From Paraescarpia echinospica (lineage: Eukaryota > Annelida > Polychaeta > Sabellida > Siboglinidae): 64,000 nt of DNA. Shown here in pieces: positions 49,060-58,391 of this stretch; within the stretch, counting starts at the first letter, position 1; each line of letters starts with the position of its first letter. A model generated the notes under the pieces. The model saw only the letters and a list, made by a program, of their open reading frames with translations. It searched no databases and was not told where the DNA came from. The position numbers were made by a program, and so were the translations under genes. The stretch is from contig CM034534.1 of the NCBI GenBank assembly GCA_020002185.1, positions 11,568,787-11,632,786 on the forward strand, in the 5' to 3' direction.

Positions 49060-49399
49060 GAAGGAAGACGAACCACTCACACCGAAGGAGGCACTGCCCT
49101 GGGACCAACAAGACGACACGGGGGACGAAAGGCAGATCTGGTACACCGAGCTGTGCGCAGTAGCACGCGATGCTATCGTTCGTTTCATAAGCAACGAACT
49201 GTGGCGCACGTTCGAAGGTGAGTCAAACGTCATCTACCTGGTGCGTAGTGACCTGATCCAAGACAATTTGAGATATGCAGTGCACCATTACAGGTTTATG
49301 GCGAGCACACCGGAGTGGTCACGTGACGTCGTATCACGTGTACAAGCCATCCTGCGTACACGTGGTATAGCAATGGTGGACGAAAAAACACCCTGCTAA
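49049..49399 (+). CDS. Second member of the W-x-RDVV-x-RV family
   Basis: Open from 49031 to 49399 with no ATG before the core and no pyrimidine-rich acceptor. It starts acidic (SDEKEDEPLTPKE). Its C-terminal 60 residues align with those of the preceding ORF: a YLV/YKV turn, about 20 helical residues, then PEWSRDVVSRV. Most likely it is the second half of a two-domain protein fused in frame to the preceding ORF in an undamaged element (+1 shift near 49050). Alternatively it may start at a non-AUG codon. Function unknown. Confidence 0.5.
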   Translation: MSDEKEDEPLTPKEALPWDQQDDTGDERQIWYTELCAVARDAIVRFISNELWRTFEGESNVIYLVRSDLIQDNLRYAVHHYRFMASTPEWSRDVVSRVQAILRTRGIAMVDEKTPC

Positions 49400-49428
49400 T
49401 GTTGTTGTTGTTGTTGTGTTGCTAACAG

Positions 49429-49998
49429 GCCACCGATGCCCCCTCTAGTGGACTGGAGCTCATTCGGCAGTCGTATGCCCAGAACCCGGTAGAGTGGGCG
49501 CCACGAAAACGTCGCCGCCACCACACCCCCATGCCGCTGCGACAGGCCCTACTTATCCAGCAGCACGAGCAGCAGCACAACTCATCTCCACTACTGGAGA
49601 TGACATGTGTAGCCACGTCACCCTCAACCTCCACCGAAGCAGCATCAACATCATTCACACTGGACATGACATGTGAGAATGACGACTATGACGTCACCAT
49701 GACCGCCTCCGAGTATGAGACTCTCCGGAGGGACAACTCGACACTCGACATTGCATACGACGGCCACATCGTATGGTCGAAAACCGACACAACGATCCCG
49801 TGGGCCTACTCGGCTCCATTCGATAGCGTGAGGCACCTGGAACTCAATATAGAGTCCCTAGCGGGGACACTGTTTGCGACACAGAGATGCAGTCTAGACG
49901 TGGCCGTGCGCACGATTTGTGACGAAATCGCATGTAATGTCACGCGCGACGAACACGTCGCCTACATATCGAATAGCCTCCAGAAGCGCCTGCAGTGA
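49429..49998 (+). CDS. Third ORF of the early cluster, probably spliced to the leader
   Basis: A (GTT)n-rich tract and GCTAACAG acceptor precede an open frame that begins in phase 0 at 49429. The only early ATG, at 49531, comes after an open, protein-like RKRRRHH region, so splicing from 47954 is preferred (about 207 residues). It has a Gln/Ser/Thr-rich middle and a C-terminal helical part (DVAVRTICDEIAC, then YISNSLQKRL) that may be a distant relative of the two preceding ORFs. No known domain, no LxCxE motif. Followed after 6 bp by the structured 3' element. Confidence 0.55.
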   Translation, partial: ATDAPSSGLELIRQSYAQNPVEWAPRKRRRHHTPMPLRQALLIQQHEQQHNSSPLLEMTCVATSPSTSTEAASTSFTLDMTCENDDYDVTMTASEYETLRRDNSTLDIAYDGHIVWSKTDTTIPWAYSAPFDSVRHLELNIESLAGTLFATQRCSLDVAVRTICDEIACNVTRDEHVAYISNSLQKRLQ

Positions 49999-50004
49999 CG
50001 ACAA

Positions 50005-50046
50005 GAGGAAATGCGCCCCTACGCTATAGCTGGGGTTATAGGCGCC
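50005..50046 (+). terminator. Repeated 3' element, copy 1
   Basis: GAGGAAATGCGCCCCTACG, then AG-TGGGGTTATAGGCGCC. It starts 7 bp after the stop of the 49429-49998 ORF and is nearly identical to 54705-54744, which follows the polymerase stop by 24 bp. GCGCC and GGCGC can pair. An RNA processing or export element is possible; mechanism unknown. Confidence 0.5.
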
Positions 50047-50064
50047 GCTTGTCTGTTATTGCAG

Positions 50065-50134
50065 GTGCTTAGCTTTGCTTTCATGTACTCACTTTTATTT
50101 ACCTTTCGCTTTTATTGTATATTCCATGAATAAA
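50065..50134 (+). other. Possible terminal exon with polyadenylation signal
   Basis: CTGTTATTGCAG acceptor, then a phase-0 frame of 22 codons rich in Phe/Leu/Tyr. Its TAA lies within AATAAA (50129-50134). It may be a short alternative coding end or simply the last non-coding exon of the early transcripts. Confidence 0.4.
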
Positions 50135-50238
50135 GATGGTATGTAATCCAGGATTCCGGTGTCTGTTGTTCTTGTCACCTTCATAGCTCGTTGCGATCGG
50201 TGAATACATACGCACACTCATACAAGTCACGCCTCTTA

Positions 50239-50266
50239 TGACGTCACACAGTGTAGGATATATATA
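50239..50266 (+). promoter_or_regulatory. PolB promoter: CRE site and TATA box
   Basis: A perfect palindromic TGACGTCA at 50239-50246 is followed by TATATATAG at 50259, 43-50 bp before the PolB ATG. Host CREB/ATF-type factors bind such sites. Confidence 0.6.
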
Positions 50267-50308
50267 GACACGTACAAGGATCTCCCATCCTTCAGTTGTA
50301 GGTAGACA

Positions 50309-53300
50309 ATGAAACAGCACACGTGTCGTCACTGCGGTCTCGTGCTCGATACACACGCCGACATACAACATCATATAGACCAAACACATTCATCATCATC
50401 AACAACACACGACGATCATGCCTACAGTAAATCACCGCCACGAGTGGCGCCATCTAGCGATACACTGCATCGTTGTGAGAGATGTGCACGTGAGTTCACG
50501 AGACGTGACAGCCTGTTACGTCATATGAAGTCGGTATGTATGGAAGCGAACGACCCACCCTTACGCAAACGAGCGAGACGCACAGAGCGACCACGTGTGA
50601 GTGTCGCGAAGTCGGTATGTATGGAAGCGAACGACCCACCCCTACGCAAACGAGCGAGACGCACAGAGCGACCACGTGTGAGTGTCGCTGACGACGACGA
50701 CGACGACCCGATACAACCGCCACCCCGACTCCCCTTCGCCGATACTCTATCGAGGGAACTACGAGACGTCGTCCGAGATCACTGGTCGACCATCCGAACC
50801 CACACGGCTAGAGGACCCATGCAATCCAGGTACAATTACAGAGGGTCGACACCGGACACGAGCGCCCTAGAACCGTCACTGAAACTCATGTTCCGCGAAC
50901 AGACGCACGCGTTTAAGATTAATCTTAGTTACGGTTTTGTGTTAAGGAACAAGACCACGAACAGGTACAGGTATTATCATTCGTCCTGTAACTGTTGTGG
51001 TCGTTACCTTGACGAACCGTGTCTGATCACAAACACTGCAGACTTTGATGCGTTTCTGGAACGTATCCGAGAAACAGACGTGCTGCAGTGGGTCATCAAT
51101 CAGCGTCCGGACAGTCAATGGGTATGTGAGGTGGTCACGAATGTTACCTTCTTCGTCAATCACATCGTACATCATCCGATAGGATGTGTGGACATCACAC
51201 TGCCGAGGTACATCAAACGAAACAAAGCCGTCATCGGATTGGAAAGAGACTCCGTCAACAAGACAAAGTACACCGACAATCTGTGTCTCTTCCGATGTCT
51301 GGCTCTGCATCGTGGATGCGACCGATACCACCTGGAACCCGCTGTGCGGGTACTCTACGCGAAGTACGACCTTGACGGGGTGGCAATAAAAGACTTTGAC
51401 GGGGTGACGATGGACGATCTCTATCGCGTCGAGACCACCTTTGAGACCAACGTGTGCGTCTACACGCTCGTCGAACCGGAAGAAGGTGGAAAGGCGACTG
51501 CCGAACTCGTACGCCGTTCCTTGTGTCACTATCCTGAAACGATGTACATCAATCTTCACGAGACACACTCTTCCTACATACAAGACGTGAACATGTACTG
51601 TCATTCGTATCGATGTAGGAAGTGTGGCGATGCACTATGGAGCCGCGTATTCGAGCTAGAACGACACGAGCGCGGGTGTACGGGAGGCGTGCGAAAGATC
51701 TATTCCGGTGGCGTCTACCATCCGTCGCCGACAGTCTTCCAGCGGTTGGACGGCGAAAACATTCACGTTGCCGAATGGTTGCGCTACTATCCGTATCGCG
51801 ACACCTTCGACTTCGAGTCCTGGTTCGATACATCGCAGCTTCCGTCGGACAGTGCCAAGGTCCACTGGGTGGCTCGTCACGTACCGTTGAGTGTGTCCCT
51901 GGCGAGTAACGTACCCGGATTCGAACAGGTGCAATGTCTCATCACGGATGGTGACAGCAACAAGTTGGTATCCGACATGATGACCATCCTTCAGAACATG
52001 AGCGAAGCAGCCTACGAAGTCATCGTAGACAGGTACGAGGGCATCCTACACGAGCTCACAGAGGCTATCAGGAAGTGGAACGAACAGGAAGCGTCCGCCG
52101 TGGAGGAGGCGGGGGACAACGAGTCACAGCGACAACCGACCAATCCCTACAAAACTCTCATGGGGCAATTGTACGGTTGGCTTCATCAGTTGCCCGTCAT
52201 CGGTTTCAACTCGGGCAGGTACGATCTGAACGTCGTCAAACAGTTCCTGGTACCCTACTTCCTGTCCGAAAAGAAAGCAACAGAGGACGGAGAGGAGGAG
52301 AAGGAGGAGGAGGAGGAGACGTTTCACGTGATCAAACGTGGCAACACGTTTATGTGTCTATCGACGGACAACCTCAAATTCCTCGACATGACTCATTACA
52401 TTGCCCCGGGATTCTCGTACGACAAGTACCTGAAAGCGTACGGTTGTACAGTCACGAAAGGTCACTTCCCGTACGAATACATGGACAGCTTGGAGAGACT
52501 CGACGACACCGTTCTACCTCCCAAAGAGGCCTTCTTCAGTTGTCTGAAGAACGAAGGTATATCCGACGACGACTACACACGATGTCGGAAGGTGTGGCGA
52601 GACAACGACATGGAGACTTTGCGAGACTTTCTCGTCTGGTATAACAACAGAGACGTCGTACCGTTCTTGGAGGCCATCGCCAAACAGTTCGACTTCTACC
52701 AACACCGCGGTCTCGACATGTTCAAACAAGGGATCAGTATACCTGGTTTGACCTTGTCCTACCTGTTCACCTACGTACCGGAGAGGACGTTCTTTACGCT
52801 CTTCAACGAGACGAACAAGGACGTCCACCAGCTCATCAGAGAGAACATCGTCGGAGGGCCGTCACTCATCTTCACCAGACATCACGAGAAGGGGGTCACG
52901 AAGATACGTCGTAACGACTACGGTGACGCGGCTCGAACGTGTCAGTCCATTGTGGGCTACGATGCGAATGCATTGTATCTGTGTTCGATATCACAAGAGA
53001 TGCCGACTGGATGGTACACGCGGCGATGGGGAGAGGAGTTCCGACCCGAAGTGGCACAGCCCACAGGTCAGATGGCTGTCGAATGGCTTACGTGGGAGTC
53101 CGAAAGCACGGGACTCGCCATACGTCACCAGTCCAACAGTCGAGAGAAGCGCATCGGTAAACTGTTGGTGGACGGTTGGTGCAGCGAAACGAAGACGGCC
53201 TGTCAGTTTCACGGATGCTACTACCACGGGTGTCCGTGCACCGGACGCGAGTTCAACGAGGTCAACGGGAAACCCATGACGCAACTGCTCGCCGAAACAC

Positions 53301-54681
53301 GAAAGAACACAGCCTATCTTCGCCACTTTGTGAGGGTCGTCGAGTTGTGGGAATGCGAGTGGAAGGTCACGAGACGCGATCCGTGCGTACAAAAGTTTCT
53401 GGACGTTCGCCAACGTCGTCGACACGTGCGCTGGAAAATGACGTCACAACAGATCCTGACAGGTGTATGCAACGGTAGCGTGTTCGGTATGATTCAGTGC
53501 GACATACGTGTACCGGAGGACCTGCGCGCGCACTTTGCCGAGATGCAGCCCATCTTCAAGAACATTCACCTGACCCGCGATGATCTCGGACCGTTCATGC
53601 GTCGCTACGCCGAAGAACACAACATCATGGCAACTCCGCGTCGCATGCTCGTCGGGAGTTATCGCGGGGATAAGATCTTGCTCGCCACACCTCTCTTGCG
53701 ATGGTACCTCGCGCACGGACTCGAGGTGACGCACGTCTACCAGGTCATCGAGTACACACCGGTCGCCTGCTTCCGACGATTCGGCGAGGCGGTGTCCACC
53801 GCACGTCGCGAAGGAGACGCCCATCCCGACAAGGCCATGATCGCGGATACCAACAAACTTATGGGCAATTCTTCCGATGGGAAATTTATCACCAACGTCG
53901 ATAAGCACCGCGATGTCACCTACTGCACGAAGAAGAGCGCATCGATCGTGGTCAACAATCGTCGCTTCCGTCAACTCGACGTCGTCGCTGCCGATGCATA
54001 CGAGATCGAAATGCACAAGCGCACCGTCAAATACGCACTGCCCACACACGTGGGATTCTTCGTGTTGCAGTGGGCCAAACTACGCATGTTGGAGTTCTAC
54101 TACGACTTCACGGTCAGGTACGTGGATCGTCCGCTGTTCGAGTACTGCGAAACCGAACGGACAGCGCCTATTTGGCTCTGGCCGGTGAGTCCGTCGACGA
54201 CCTCGTGACCCCGGCACTGCGCGACCACTACTATCGTTACCGCTCCGAATGGCTACCGTCCGAATATTACGACGATCATCAGAACGACTACGTGCGCTGT
54301 CGCCTGGCCGGTCGCCCGTGGAACGGCACCGAGACGTGTTGCAAGGAGCGCAAGGCGTACGACAAGAGAACACCGGGACTCTTCAAGGTCGAATGGTCCG
54401 GCGACTGTTTCCTGGGCCTGTGCAGCAAGACCTACTATTGTTCGGGTACGGTCGATAAATACAGCACCAAAGGTCTGAACAAACGACTCAACACCATCGA
54501 TAAGCAGGCGTTCCTGGACGTGTTGACCAATCGTCGCAGCGGAAGTGGGAAGAACCGCGGGTTCCGGGTCAATCACTCGTCCGTGCTGACGTACATCCAG
54601 GAACGTGCGGCGTTGACCTACTTCTATGCCAAGCGCGTGGTCAACGAAGACGGAATCACCACGGGACCGGTGGACGTGTAA
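50309..54681 (+). CDS. Protein-primed DNA polymerase B, frame broken
   Basis: Two frames: 50309-54208 (to about codon 1282) and about 54157-54681. N-terminal fingers: C6-x2-C9, H22, H27 and C56-x2-C59, H72, C77, then an Arg-rich tract duplicated by an 81-bp tandem repeat. Exonuclease motifs: TFDFES (about 500), GFNSGRYDLN (about 631) and YNNRDVVPF (about 777). Polymerase motifs: GYDANALYL (about 883) and KLMGNSSDGK (about 1182). A TACQFHGCYYHGCPC insert, usual in Polinton polymerases, lies near 970. The frame is lost by one base at 54155-54157, exactly in front of the catalytic T-D-S motif C, which survives in the other frame (54157-54165). Family role: terminal-protein-primed copying of the linear element. 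As written the product lacks motif C and the thumb. Confidence 0.9.
50528..50689 (+). repeat. 81-bp tandem duplication inside PolB
   Basis: 50528-50608 and 50609-50689 are identical except for one T/C difference. 81 bp keeps the frame and doubles a 27-residue basic segment after the second zinc finger. Confidence 0.95.
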
Positions 54682-54704
54682 TGCCGAACCACTGCTGACA
54701 CGAT

Positions 54705-54744
54705 GAGGAAATGCGCCCCTACGTCAGTTGGGGTTATAGGCGCC
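54705..54744 (+). terminator. Repeated 3' element, copy 2
   Basis: Second copy of the element at 50005-50046, again just downstream of a stop codon (54681). The two copies diverge in the central 6 bases and agree in both outer arms. Confidence 0.5.
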
Positions 54745-54838
54745 TCTAGCTGTCACGCGGTTAGTACGCGGAGACACACTAAAAAAAAATATAACACTAA
54801 TTAGTCAGATGCCACGCAATCGATAGTCATAACGTAGC

Positions 54839-55018
54839 ATGTCACGGACGGGAACGCTTGTAGCTGTAGCACTAGTGGGAATACTCGGTCTGTATCTGTA
54901 CGTCTTGTACGTCTTGTTCCGCGATCCCTTCCTTCGTTGGTGTGGTGGAGGTGTCGTCGTCGCAACTAACAGCACAGTGGTCAACGCGACATTGTCGAAC
55001 GCCACCGGTGACTACTAG
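54839..55018 (+). CDS. 59-residue single-pass membrane protein
   Basis: ATG at 54839, TAG at 55016-55018 directly abutting the ATPase ATG. Residues 7-27 (LVAVALVGILGLYLYVLYVLF) minus the first form one hydrophobic helix after a short basic start; the tail has three N-x-T/S sites (NST, NAT, NAT). The region is open in no other useful frame. Small membrane proteins occur at this place in other Polintons, but I do not recognise the family. Membrane or virion-envelope interaction is only a possibility. Confidence 0.6.
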   Translation: MSRTGTLVAVALVGILGLYLYVLYVLFRDPFLRWCGGGVVVATNSTVVNATLSNATGDY

Positions 55019-55628
55019 ATGGACACGCGATGGAAACACCCCTTCACCTGTATCGTCGCGGGGCCGACGGGATGCGGTAAGACCACGTTCGTGATGCGTC
55101 TGCTACGTCACGCCGCAACGATGATCGATCCACCTCCAGAGAAGATCACGTGGTGTTACGGTGTATGGCAGAGTGCCTACGTTGACAACGACCTGGTACG
55201 ATTCGAGGAAGGCTTGCCGAGCGGCGCGTTCGACGCATCGACGCGTAACCTCGTGGTCATCGACGATCTGATGGCAGAAACGGACGAACGGGTCACGACC
55301 TTGTTCACGAAAAAGAGTCATCACCAGAACACTGTATCTCGTGCAGAACCTGTTTCCGAAGAACAAGGAGAGTCGCACGATCAGTCTGAACGCACACTAC
55401 ATGGTGATCTTCAAGAATCCTCGCGACGCGTCACAGATCGGACACTTGGCACGACAGATGTATCCGGGTCGCCTGAAGTTTGTACAGGAAGCGTTCCGAG
55501 ACGCCACGTCACTCCCGTACGGTTATCTCCTCGTCGATCTGAAACAGGGCACGCTCGACGACATGCGTCTGCGCACGGGTGTCCTTCCGGACGACAGTGT
55601 CCAGTACGTGTACCAACCCAAGGTATAA
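55019..55628 (+). CDS. Packaging ATPase (FtsK/A32-like), frame broken
   Basis: The first frame (55019 to about 55331) has a Walker A GPTGCGKTT at residues 15-23 and Walker B LVVIDD at 78-83. The second frame (about 55332-55628) has LVQNLFPKNKESRTISLNAHY, of which SLNAHY and FKNPRD are typical sensor-region text, and ends QYVYQPKV. A shift of one base between 55322 and 55334 separates them. The usual Polinton ATPase is about 200-230 residues, matching the combined span. Family role: ATP-driven DNA packaging into capsids. The first frame's extension to 55699 is out-of-frame noise. Confidence 0.85.
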
Positions 55629-55683
55629 GACGTCCGCGCAGCGCCTCGTTCCTTCATCGCAGCATGCTCGTTAAGACAACAGC

Positions 55684-56054
55684 ATGTCCGAACTCGTGAA
55701 GAAACACATCCTCTGCATACAGACACTAAACAGGTACAAGAGCACGAAATTGAGACGAGCCATCATCAGAAACGCCGACGCCGATCTGTTTTGTGCACTA
55801 GCCGAGTGTGCCTACAACATATTGAAGAAGAACTTGCCCTTGACCGACGCGCAGAGATGTGCTCTGAACGTGTACAAAACAAACCTGCGTGCTTTGGCAC
55901 AGAGAGACGCACCTGCAGCGAGAGACGTCGCATCTTGCTACGGGGTAACAACCAGGGCGGAGGGGGACAGACCGGTGGTTTCCTGTCGGCACTGCTGGCA
56001 CCTTTGGCCGGTGCGGTCTTTCTACCCTTGCTAACACAGGTACTACTCAAGTAG
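55684..56054 (+). CDS. Small conserved Polinton protein with hydrophobic tail, frame broken
   Basis: N-terminal frame from the ATG at 55684: LVKKHI start, LCALAECAYNILKKNLPL helix (minus ends) and a Leu/Arg region LRALAQR. C-terminal frame to 56054: GQTGGFLSALLAPLAGAVF, LLTQVLL. These two parts occur in one protein of about 120 residues in many Polintons, to my knowledge without a proven role. The frame changes between about 55890 and 55930. The Gly-rich hydrophobic tail suggests membrane activity or a capsid cofactor. Confidence 0.65.
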
Positions 56055-56060
56055 ACGACG

Positions 56061-56828
56061 ATGGAACACGCACGGAAGATGGCCTTGGTAGATCCGCGAC
56101 TGTTGGACAGTCTACGCGCACCGGCACCGACGGATACCCTAGGACGCAAAGTACAGGTACTCGACGACGAGATGAAAGTCATACTCGACAGACAAGATCT
56201 CGCCGACGGTGACAAGGTCGTCATGTATAATCAAGTGTTGCAAAGCTACAACGCGTTGTCCGATCGACGCACGCGCGAACCGATGCGCGTGATAACGGTC
56301 AACAAGGACACGTCCCCGGTGGTCACGGCGGCGGCGGCGGCGGCTAATACGGACCCGACCCCGCCGGAGGCTGGGGTGGAAACGGAAGTCATCGACAGTG
56401 TTCCCAAACGGCTCCAGGCCAAAGCCAGACGACTGATGGAACGTCTGAAACGAGACGTCGCGTGGAATGCGCGCGGAGAGCTCATGAACAAAGGCGTAGC
56501 GGTACCCGGAATTAACGTGGTGGACCTCGTGAACGATTTGTTGCGTCAGCGCAAGACCATCGGCTCTCCGACGGGGTGGCAGGTGTTTGCGCATCAACTC
56601 GGCGACATGAATCTGCCCATGGAGTTGGTGGGTAACGAGGCCAGGAGACTGGCCATTCGACAGGAACAAAGGAAGCGTACCATAGAAGCGGCGGCCGCAC
56701 GATCGCTCGGTAGAGCGCGTCGAACGCTGCAGTGGACACCCCTCTCGCGGAGACGATCTCGAATGAGCCCGTCTACTCTACCTACGCCACCGTCGTCGAC
56801 TAGTAAGACACGGGAACGTCTCGAATAA
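56061..56828 (+). CDS. Conserved Polinton protein of unknown function
   Basis: 255 residues, intact. A start with ARKMALVDPRLLDSL, a helix DEMKVILDRQDLADGDKVVMY, an Ala-rich linker (about 94-102), a core with VDLVNDLLRQRK and GWQVFAHQL, then a basic Arg/Ser-rich tail. The same order is found in other Polintons. It sits between the ATPase and integrase, in the virion-gene block. A core or scaffold protein binding DNA through the basic tail is possible. The stop codon lies inside an AATAAA signal (56824-56829). Confidence 0.65.
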   Translation: MEHARKMALVDPRLLDSLRAPAPTDTLGRKVQVLDDEMKVILDRQDLADGDKVVMYNQVLQSYNALSDRRTREPMRVITVNKDTSPVVTAAAAAANTDPTPPEAGVETEVIDSVPKRLQAKARRLMERLKRDVAWNARGELMNKGVAVPGINVVDLVNDLLRQRKTIGSPTGWQVFAHQLGDMNLPMELVGNEARRLAIRQEQRKRTIEAAAARSLGRARRTLQWTPLSRRRSRMSPSTLPTPPSSTSKTRERLE

Positions 56829-56966
56829 AAGAGACGCATCATCTCGATTCACCGACATAATTTGTGATCCACGGGACAGTCTAACACGTCTGTTTACCGG
56901 TGTTGCTTACGCCGGACTTCCCATCGTGTGTGGGATTACCATCGATTATATCATACGTACGTCATC

Positions 56967-58034
56967 ATGGTGCGCCGTCGTAAACAGCTGGAGGACGTCT
57001 ACTTCAACCCCTCCAAGGTGGGTAGTTACGGAGGAATCGCGTCTTTGCGACGAACCGCCGTACTGCGCGTACCGAGAAAAATCGTCCAACAATGGCTATC
57101 GGAACAGAACGCCTATACACTACATAAACCGGTCAGAGTTCGTTTCAAGCGTCGGCGCATGGTCGTCGGAGGAAGGGATCAACAGTGGCAGGCCGATCTC
57201 GTCGACGTGTCCAGTCTGAAAAAAGAAAACGACGGTACAACGTTCCTGCTCACGGTGATCGACGTCTTCTCGAAAGTCGCCCGATGCGTTCCACTGAAGA
57301 ACAAGTCGGCGACGTCTGTGTCGAAGGCGCTGAACGGCCTCTTCACCGACATTCAGCCGCTGTCGTTGCAGACCGATAGAGGTCTGGAATTCTATAACCG
57401 TAGCGTTCGGGGTGTATTGGTCAGGTACGGCATCCAACACTTCTCCACCTACAACGCGGAGATCAAGGCGAGCATCGTGGAACGCTTCAATCGCACACTA
57501 ATGTCGCGGATGTGGCGATACCTGACACACAAAGAAGCGTGGCGGTACATCGATATCCTTCCGGATCTGGTGCGCACGTACAACGATACGCCTCACCGCA
57601 GCATCGGGATGCCTCCGTCGCAGGTGGATGCGACTAATCAGGAAGAGGTGTGGCAGCGCCTGTACGGTGGTCATCACGGTAAGGGTGTACCCAAGTACCA
57701 CGTGGGGGATCGCATACGTATCAGCAAGGTCAAGAGACGGTTCGATAAAGGCTACACGATGAATTGGACAGAGGAACTATTCACGATACGCGAAGTGCAT
57801 CCGTCCGATCCACCCGTCTATCGTCTAACGGACGATCTCGGCGAGATACTGGACGGTACCTTCTACGAACCGGAGATGCAGAAGGTGACGGTTCCGGTCG
57901 ATAAACTGTACCGCGTGGAATCGATAGTACAGCGCCGCAAGGTAGGCAGGCGACGGGAGGTGTTGGTGAAATGGGTCGGATACCCTTCGAAGTTCAACAG
58001 CTGGATCGATGCCAAGGGTCTCGTCGGGTTATAA
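56967..58034 (+). CDS. Retroviral-like DDE integrase with chromodomain
   Basis: 355 residues from the ATG at 56967; a longer frame would need a GTG at 56928. Catalytic triad: D77 (WQADLVDVS), D137 (LQTDRGLEF) and E172 (KASIVERFNR), with the D-x34-E spacing of the family. The C-terminal residues 305-350 form a chromodomain (YRVESIVQRRK, EVLVKWVGYPSKFNSWID). The usual N-terminal HHCC finger is not evident. Family role: cutting and joining the element ends to host DNA, producing the 6-bp duplication seen here; the chromodomain may direct it to modified histones. Intact. Confidence 0.9.
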   Translation: MVRRRKQLEDVYFNPSKVGSYGGIASLRRTAVLRVPRKIVQQWLSEQNAYTLHKPVRVRFKRRRMVVGGRDQQWQADLVDVSSLKKENDGTTFLLTVIDVFSKVARCVPLKNKSATSVSKALNGLFTDIQPLSLQTDRGLEFYNRSVRGVLVRYGIQHFSTYNAEIKASIVERFNRTLMSRMWRYLTHKEAWRYIDILPDLVRTYNDTPHRSIGMPPSQVDATNQEEVWQRLYGGHHGKGVPKYHVGDRIRISKVKRRFDKGYTMNWTEELFTIREVHPSDPPVYRLTDDLGEILDGTFYEPEMQKVTVPVDKLYRVESIVQRRKVGRRREVLVKWVGYPSKFNSWIDAKGLVGL

Positions 58035-58074
58035 AGACTAATTGTGCGTCCGTCGCGATGTCAGTCGTCCACGT

Positions 58075-58391
58075 ATGACAGACGAGACAACATCACGGAA
58101 CACCGTTAGCGACGAAGAAGAAGAAGAAGAAGACGACGTCGACACTCTACCACCACCACCACTAAAGAAAGAGAGGACTCCGTGGCACATATTCGGCACC
58201 GCGTGTCCCAAAGAGGAGATCGTCTTTCGGTGTCAGGTCGTCGTCTTGTACACGGTCATCTTGGTCAGCATCTACACCTGACGTTCGGCCACCACGATCC
58301 AACTCTGTGGACGGCCCTGTTGAGCAGTTCGTTGGGTTACCTGCTACCCAGTCCGACGTTGAAACAACAACAACAACATGGAGCCGAGTGA
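58075..58391 (+). CDS. Small two-TM Polinton membrane protein, frame broken
   Basis: First frame from the ATG at 58075: an acidic Glu/Asp run, a proline run (LPPPPLKKER), then GTACPKEEIVFRCQVVVLY, VILVSI (first membrane helix). Second frame ending 58391: LWTALLSSSLGYLLPSPTLK (second hydrophobic segment). Proteins with both parts in one frame are common in Polintons; role unknown. The shift lies between about 58255 and 58280. The end overlaps the penton-like gene start by 14 bp. Confidence 0.6.
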
